Assembly: GCA_037043455.1 (NCBI GenBank)
Contig: JAWPHD010010283.1
Location: forward strand, 1 to 64,000
Length of the DNA: 64,000 nucleotides
Source: Cyrtodaria siliqua
Taxonomy: Eukaryota > Mollusca > Bivalvia > Adapedonta > Hiatellidae
Direction: 5' to 3'
Every line of letters begins with the position of its first letter. Positions within the stretch are counted from its first letter, which is position 1. Below, piece by piece: positions 58,421-64,000 of this stretch. The notes under the pieces are model-generated. The model worked only from the letters and a program-made list of their open reading frames with translations. It did not search any database and was not told the origin of the DNA. The translations under genes and the position numbers were made by a program.

Positions 58421-59064
58421 ATTATTCAGAAAGAGTGCATTTGCAACAATTGTAGTTAACATATTTACCTGAGTGAGTTTGCTTACAAACAGTGTATATA
58501 TAAAAATATATATGACATATGAAATCAAACATTTCAAAATATAGACACCTAACTGAAACCTAAAATTAGCTTAACCGCAACAAAATAAAAACAACTCTTT
58601 TTTTCATTTTTAAAGAATAAAGAGTCAGAAATTGAAAAAATAAAAATAAAAAAAATATATATATATTTTATTACACTGTAGAAAGTAATGAATTATTTCC
58701 CCCAATAATAGTACATACTTCTTAAATCCACATTGAAATTAACAAACAATATTACCACAGAAAATTAACAGACAACCTTTATCTCAGTCAAAATCACCGT
58801 CAAAAATCCATGCTGTATGCTATTATATCACACTATGTACTCCTATACTGTTAAAGATGCTCAACTGTCTAGAGTTAATGATTATATTTTAATTTGCAGT
58901 TTTTGGTTTATATACTGCTTGCCGCATTTCAATGCTAGCAGCTAGTGCTTAATGATTAATTTACAATAATAGAGCATGGACCATTAGGATTCTTTTATAT
59001 TTAAAGATGAATACCCTAGATAATAGACTATTAATGTTTCTCTCTAACTGCCTTAAAGTTACAT
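58421..59064. other. AT-rich unassigned sequence
   Basis: A short (AT)n at about 58657-58668. No gene or element recognised. Confidence 0.4.
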
Positions 59065-60035
59065 ACCCTACACTTAAACATGCCTCTTTGAAGGCGTGTC
59101 TTTATTTGTATTTTGATGTTCATCAGCTTATATCAAATTTGAATAATTCAATGCAGGACATTTTGTATTTTGTAGAAATTGACAGGTAATATATTTCCAG
59201 GAAAAAAAAGGTTTACTTCTCTTGGGACTTAAACATTTACAGTCCCGCGTTCTAACCACTGAGCTATAGGGCCTTCTTGAGACTTACTTATTTACTACTA
59301 TTTGTTTAAACACATCTACAAGATGTACAGGTATATCATATAAACTGAGGAGTAAACTATATTTTATCAAATTAATACCAGGATTCTCTCTCAAAATAAC
59401 TTGATCGTCAATATTTGTTTTTAGAAATTAGTACGTCTGTTGCATGAGCATGCCATAGTTATTGTGTTATGCCTATTTCGTGTTAGAATTGAATTGGATT
59501 TTATAGTCACACCAACAGCTAAGGTAATATGGTGACTTTCCAGCTTCCATTGGTGAAGGAGAGACCCTGGGTGCCCTTTGGGCAATTTTTGTGCACGTGT
59601 TGGGCCCTGGGTAGAACACCAACATTCAGCAAACCAGCTGGACAACTTTTCACATAAAGATTCCTAGGCCCAAGAGGGATCGAACTCACAGCGGGTGTGG
59701 GGAAAATGATTTCAATTCAGAGACTCTAACCACTCAGCCACAGATTCCCCTGGAAGAAATGCCTCAAAGCATCCACAATTATCGATGTAGTGGTTACCAT
59801 CCGTTATGCAAGAGGCAAATAAGACCACCAGTTCCATGGTTTAAATCCGGCTTCAGGCAGCTATATTTTTTTTTATGAAATGGAAGTCGTATATTTATCG
59901 ATGTTACCTATAAGGAGACTAAATAAAAATGTGATAATTTCCACATTGATTTCTGACTGATAAACCAACTTGTTAAATGTTCGTCAAACTGAAAATACTT
60001 CACCTGTGACTCATTGGCATTCATGAGTTAGTGCA
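59065..60035. mobile_element. Palindromic element with tRNA-like modules, copy 3 (SINE inserted)
   Basis: Shares 'ggcgtgtctttatttgta', 'gatgttcatcagctta', 'gagactaaataaaaatgtga' and 'gtgactcattggcattcatg' with copies 1 and 2. tRNA-like modules are at about 59223-59273 (minus) and about 59797-59860 (plus). A SINE is inserted in the centre. Confidence 0.65.
59488..59752 (-). mobile_element. tRNA-derived SINE
   Basis: The minus-strand head reads 'gtggctgagtggttagagtc' (A-box) and 'gagttcgatccctc' (B-box), resembling a class II tRNA with a long variable region. The body runs to 'attggattttatagtcacac', and a (GAATT)-like end lies at about 59486-59497. It interrupts copy 3 after 'gcctatttcgtgttag'. 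Confidence 0.75.
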
Positions 60036-60430
60036 ATTTAAAGAATTGAATTGAATTGAATTGGGTTTTAAGGCGCAACAACACATGAAACGGTTATATG
60101 GTGCCTAACAGGCATGAACATGCCAGGCTCATCTTCCATCTACATCGAGATAAAATATGGAAAATTCTATTGTAGAAACACCATTTACGCTGGAGCCACG
60201 TTCATTGTTTTTCTGCCACTGCTCTTTTGATGCGAGCGAGATAGCACCTTTTTGTTGTCAGTTAGTTTTCTCCTCTCTGTGATAGAGCTGATGTCAGCAT
60301 TCTACTTAGCAGGATCATGATGAAGACCGTTTAATGAACATGAACCAAAAAATGATTAAATAACATGAATTTGTGGGATTGTGATACTGGCCAGTGTCGA
60401 CAAACGGGGGTCCCCGTGAACAACAGCCCT
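60036..60430. repeat. SINE 3' end-like fragment with (GAATT)n
   Basis: (GAATT)4 at about 60043-60062 followed by 'gggttttaaggcgcaacaac', 'aaacggttatatggtgcc'. This resembles the tail region of the SINE at 59488 ('ggattttatagtcacacc', 'ggtaatatggtgac'), though more diverged. Confidence 0.5.
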
Positions 60431-61090
60431 ATTTAATGATATGTAGAAAGGGTTGAGACTTAGTACAGTTATTATAAACTAGACACGTAATTACCAATGG
60501 TTTAGGTTATAACTGAATCAATCAGAATTTAATGCAAATCATAATTACTCAATTCAATTTAACACTCAGTATATTGGGTGAAGTGTCTGTGCAATTATGA
60601 ATGGCTTCCTTTGCTTGCTTCTAATAAATGTCTGAAAATAGGAAAAACAATTATTGAAATATTGATCTTCTTGAATATGTTCGGAATAATTGTTGTAATT
60701 GTGTTCACGATTTCAATTTCTCCTTTCTTACTGGTGTGACTGCAGTAAAACATCTCCCCTGTGCTTGCAATCAGAACTATATACATTCCATTCTTTGGAA
60801 CGCTGAGCCCAATATTTACAGATATGTGGTACATTCTCAAATTACTTCTGGTTTCTTACTTTCGAATAGGTCGTTCCACTACTCCACCGTTTAAGGTTCT
60901 GAGTATTGTTTAATCACCCTACGATATGTTGCCTGCTTTTTAATTTAGTCTTTTGACTGTTGTGTACCTTGATAGCAGCTCTGAACCTCTGCTCCAGCTA
61001 AATTCCATTTGTTTATTTCGCCCATTGTTTTTTCGTTTAGGGCAACGCATCTTGTTAGAAACTGGACCATATCCACTGGCCATGGAATGA
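60431..61090. other. Unassigned sequence
   Basis: An 81-residue minus frame at 60595-60840 (containing 'ISVNIGLSVPKNGMYIVLIA') has protein-like composition but no family I can name. No repeat seen. Confidence 0.4.
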
Positions 61091-61091
61091 T

Positions 61092-61395
61092 TTGTTGTTT
61101 AATGGCTCATCAACACAGTATAGATTATTTGAGCGCCCCAGAGAGAGGGGAAGGATACATAGGAATCCGGAAACCGTGCCCTACTCTTATAGTCATATAG
61201 ATTCCTATGTGTCTTTAACGTGCTCGGAGGATAGACCAATACACGAACCGCCCGGTTTACTCCCCATCCGACTACGAGACTAAGGAGAGTGTCTTGCCCA
61301 AGAACACACCGACGAAACTCAGTGGCACCACAGAGATTGAACCCAGGCCTCTGGTTGCAAATCCGCCGTGTTCCAGACTGAGCCACGCCGGCCAT
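61092..61395 (-). mobile_element. tRNA-derived SINE, ordinary full-length copy
   Basis: The minus-strand head reads 'ggcgtggctcagtctgga' (A-box) and 'ctgggttcaatctctgtgg' (B-box). The middle has 'cttgggcaagacactctcc', and the body ends 'gttgatgagccattaaac'. It is the reference for the expanded copy at 49860-50815 and the partial copy at 63946-64000. Confidence 0.8.
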
Positions 61396-63404
61396 GGAAT
61401 GGTGTGAAAAATACTGCACTGATGGTTCCATTTCACTGTCATAATTTCAGTACCATCCTCGATGGCTCAAATTTAGTATTATTGGCATTTAAATTAGAGT
61501 TCTGCTCAACACGGGTCTAGAGCGTGAACGGTAGTAAGCAATTTTCACTACCGTTCATGAACAGTCTCAGTCAAACTGAGACTTCAATATTTTTTTGTAT
61601 TTATCATGTTTGAACGATTTCCAAATTTCTCCTTTCATACATTTTTTTACAGCATAAAATAATTATTAAATTATTAAATAAACACCATTCATATCAGATA
61701 CTTGATAAATGCATGCTGTGAGTTTCCATTTAAATATGAAATGTATAGGATTCCCCTTTTTTTTCAATACAATTTTCTATAGCTTGTTGAGCTTTAAACA
61801 ATGGTCAGACAGACAGGATAGGAAAACATATTTTCCATAATAATGTCCAACCCTTCTTTTGTTGTAAATCTTAGTCTAAATGTGAAATGCATTGGGCATC
61901 ATTAAACTACTTCCTGTCCCTGTTGTAATCAATGATTGTTTACAGGATAAAAAGAGATATTTTGAGAAAGTATTAAAATGGCATTGAAAAGGCAGTTTTT
62001 GTGTTAACTAAATTGCTCCTCAAGAGAGTCTAGTGTCTTACATTTTGGTGTTACGGAGTAATTGTAATTTTCTGAAAATTCAGAAATTGGCTCCGAAACT
62101 TCCCTAGTCAGTTTCTCAGTTTCCCAGAACTTCTCCAGGAGCAGTTTGGCGCCAGCCTGACATCTGCCTGCTACAAGCAGACATCACTGTGATATGACTG
62201 AATGATTGTTAGGGTAAACCCGATACAAATATACATCAAACTATCCATAAATTTGTTGAAACAATTGATAATAGGGGCTAAATCTGGGCTAAATCTCTGT
62301 GATGTCATATATTGTGTAAATGTCCATCATGTTAAACCTTTACACTTGTATATATACTGTGTAAGTAATGGACTGTTTGTCCAAAATCATTGATCGTTTC
62401 AATTTATTTTTAAGACATACTATCACTGATTTGAGCCCTATTGAATGCATTTCTAAGGCTAGAATAATTATTGAGGGTGGGTAGTTTTGAAATTCCGGGT
62501 CAGACAATAACTTCGCTCCAGCCTGACCCCACCCACATCCCACACCCTCTATCACACTACAGGGGTGTAAAAATAGTTCAAAACTCACTCGCACTGCCCA
62601 GAAGGACTAGTAATTGGAAGAAGCCACCTGCCCCTACTAATTGTGTACTCGACCTTGAATAATGCAGGCAAAATTACACCTTTTGGTCTTTAATTGCCAC
62701 TCGAGATAAATAACAGTTTAAAAAATACTTGTTTATTTGACATTTTGGAATTTGTGACAAAATCGTATTTTTTTGAACTTTTCTGCGACCAAAAGACAGT
62801 TGCCTAGTCGGACTAAAACATACAGATTTTTACTCGTCCGGGAAGGAGTTCTACTTGCCAGTGCAATTGTGCGAATGGAATTCTACAACCCTTTGCCCTA
62901 ATCAGATTGCTCAAATATTAGTTTCTGGTCTACCAAACTTCCCCTCTAGTCTCCGAAGTGTATCAAACTTCACAAATAAGTTCATGCAATATAAAATCAG
63001 ACATTTTACTAAGACAGAACCATCAATTCAACATACTTAACCAGACAAATCTGACAGGAATAGATGAAAGGAAACTGGAGCTATCTAAGGGAAATTACAA
63101 TATTTGTTGTTTTGTTGTGAAATAAAGGGCAATAATTCTAGACCAATGGCCAACATCAAACCTGACATAGGTTTGTGCTATTTGTAAAATGTGTGAAAAT
63201 AAATGAAAGGAAACTTAATTTATTTAGTTATTTAATGGACAAGAAGCTGTCTGAGAGGCAGCCATATCCCCCCCGCGCAGTATTTTTCGCTATTTATGGC
63301 ATTGACATTGATATTTTAGACATGGGTGTTGTTGCGGTGTGTACATGTAAGATTTATGTACACTACTGATTTTGAAACATATAAGAATAATATGAATTGT
63401 TTAC
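61396..63404. other. Unassigned sequence
   Basis: About 2 kb with no recognised tandem repeat or gene. An inverted pair 'gaacggtagtaagcaatttt' / 'cactaccgttc' lies at about 61527-61559. Small frames (60-84 residues) are not convincing. Confidence 0.4.
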
Positions 63405-63476
63405 GATTCTCATATGATATCTATCATATGATATAATAATATCTGTTATATGATATCTATTATATGATAGTAAAAT
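63405..63476. repeat. AT-rich palindromic repeats ('tatatgatatctat')
   Basis: Two related palindromes ('catatgatatctatcatatg' and 'atatgatatctattatat') in tandem, able to form cruciforms. Confidence 0.7.
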
Positions 63477-63935
63477 ATAAAATGATGCGCTCTGCACTTC
63501 CTCTCCCTTGCCCTCTATCATTGTGTGACATTTTATTGCAGTCCCTCTAGTAGTTTTTGAGTTAAAGAGCAGACAGGAATTATAAGTATAAAATTACAAA
63601 GGGCAATAACTCTAATTTAAATGAAGACGGAGTTATGGTTCTTGCGCTCTGCACTTCCTCTCATTGCCCACATTCCCTGGACATATAGAGATAACATAAT
63701 GGTCAAAAAATATTTATTGGTGATAATTATACTTGCATCATAGCTTGTGGCATAAATATCAATTTAAAATTATTAGATGGGTTCTCTCTGAGGTGTTTGT
63801 CACCTGCCACGACCTTGTCCCAGAATGTATATCAGGAAACCAAGACTTTGACCTTGTAGATTTGGGAAACCTGATAAAGTAAGAACGTTCAAGGAATGGT
63901 AAGTTGTGTATGGTATGTTTAGTGACAGAATAAGA
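63477..63935 (+). repeat. Dispersed repeat fragments
   Basis: Two copies of 'gcgctctgcacttcctctc' (63487 and 63644), 'aaagggcaataactcta' at about 63597, and the head 'tgggttctctctgaggtgtt' at about 63778 related to those at 4678 and 40545. Confidence 0.65.
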
Positions 63936-63945
63936 TGTGTACTGA

Positions 63946-64000
63946 GGAAGGGAACCGTGCCCTACTCTTATTATCGAATAGATTCCTATGGTTCTTTAAC
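63946..64000 (-). mobile_element. Partial SINE, cut by window end
   Basis: Matches 61165-61224 ('accgtgccctactctta', 'atagattcctatg', 'tctttaac'). It continues beyond the window. Confidence 0.7.

Noticed and set aside
57387..58537. 'QTWENVISNIENV' repeat protein fragments
   Set aside because: 20/22-bp minisatellite; phases change every few units.

Overview
The window looks like nuclear DNA of a marine animal, most likely a bivalve mollusc. It is AT-rich and has almost no long open frame outside tandem repeats. It is packed with dispersed short tandem blocks carrying phrases such as 'gggccataactctg', 'aaggtcaaggtcac' and 'aacaagaggcccaagagggc', which I associate with bivalve genomes (recalled, not searched). 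tRNA-derived SINEs and TTAA- or TA-flanked non-autonomous elements are common. There are no operons, Shine-Dalgarno sites or CRISPR spacers. No complete host gene can be supported.

Layout: 0.3-1.8 kb, a G-run/A-run tandem array. 2.7-6.8 kb, modular dispersed repeats with 165-190 bp cores. 7.8-16.6 kb, a 51-bp satellite in two blocks around a 1.4 kb spacer. 16.75-17.34 kb, a 30-bp satellite in a 157-bp higher-order unit. 18.1-24.4 kb, one copy (A) of a duplicated dispersed sequence whose sister copy (B) is at 32.0-33.9 kb. A carries two insertions whose empty sites are preserved in B: a 1064-bp TA-flanked element and a 3605-bp element with ~345-bp terminal inverted repeats flanked by TTA. The larger one carries the only convincing protein gene, a FEN1/XPG-like nuclease fold joined to a CXC cysteine-rich domain. 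24.4-28.5 kb, nested MITEs, a foldback and a 155-bp tandem family. 28.6-31.3 kb, less repetitive sequence with two short candidate first exons (THAP-like on +, P2X7-like N terminus on -). 34-38 kb, fairly unique sequence with foldbacks, two CRE palindromes and a CTCF-like site. 38.1-48.3 kb, more modular repeats, including a 567-bp insertion with a four-CCAAT plus TATA promoter. 49.86-55.6 kb, a SINE whose interior has expanded into a minisatellite, joined to a 4.2-kb 28-bp satellite. 57.4-58.4 kb, a 20/22-bp minisatellite. 59-64 kb, SINEs, a third copy of a palindromic tRNA-like element, and unassigned sequence.

Nearly everything here is mobile or repetitive. The long frames within the 28-, 30- and 51-bp satellites are by-products of unit length and composition. 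The part most worth pursuing is the 3.6-kb element, because its boundaries, target duplication and pre-insertion site can all be read directly and its protein is not one of the transposases I can recognise.
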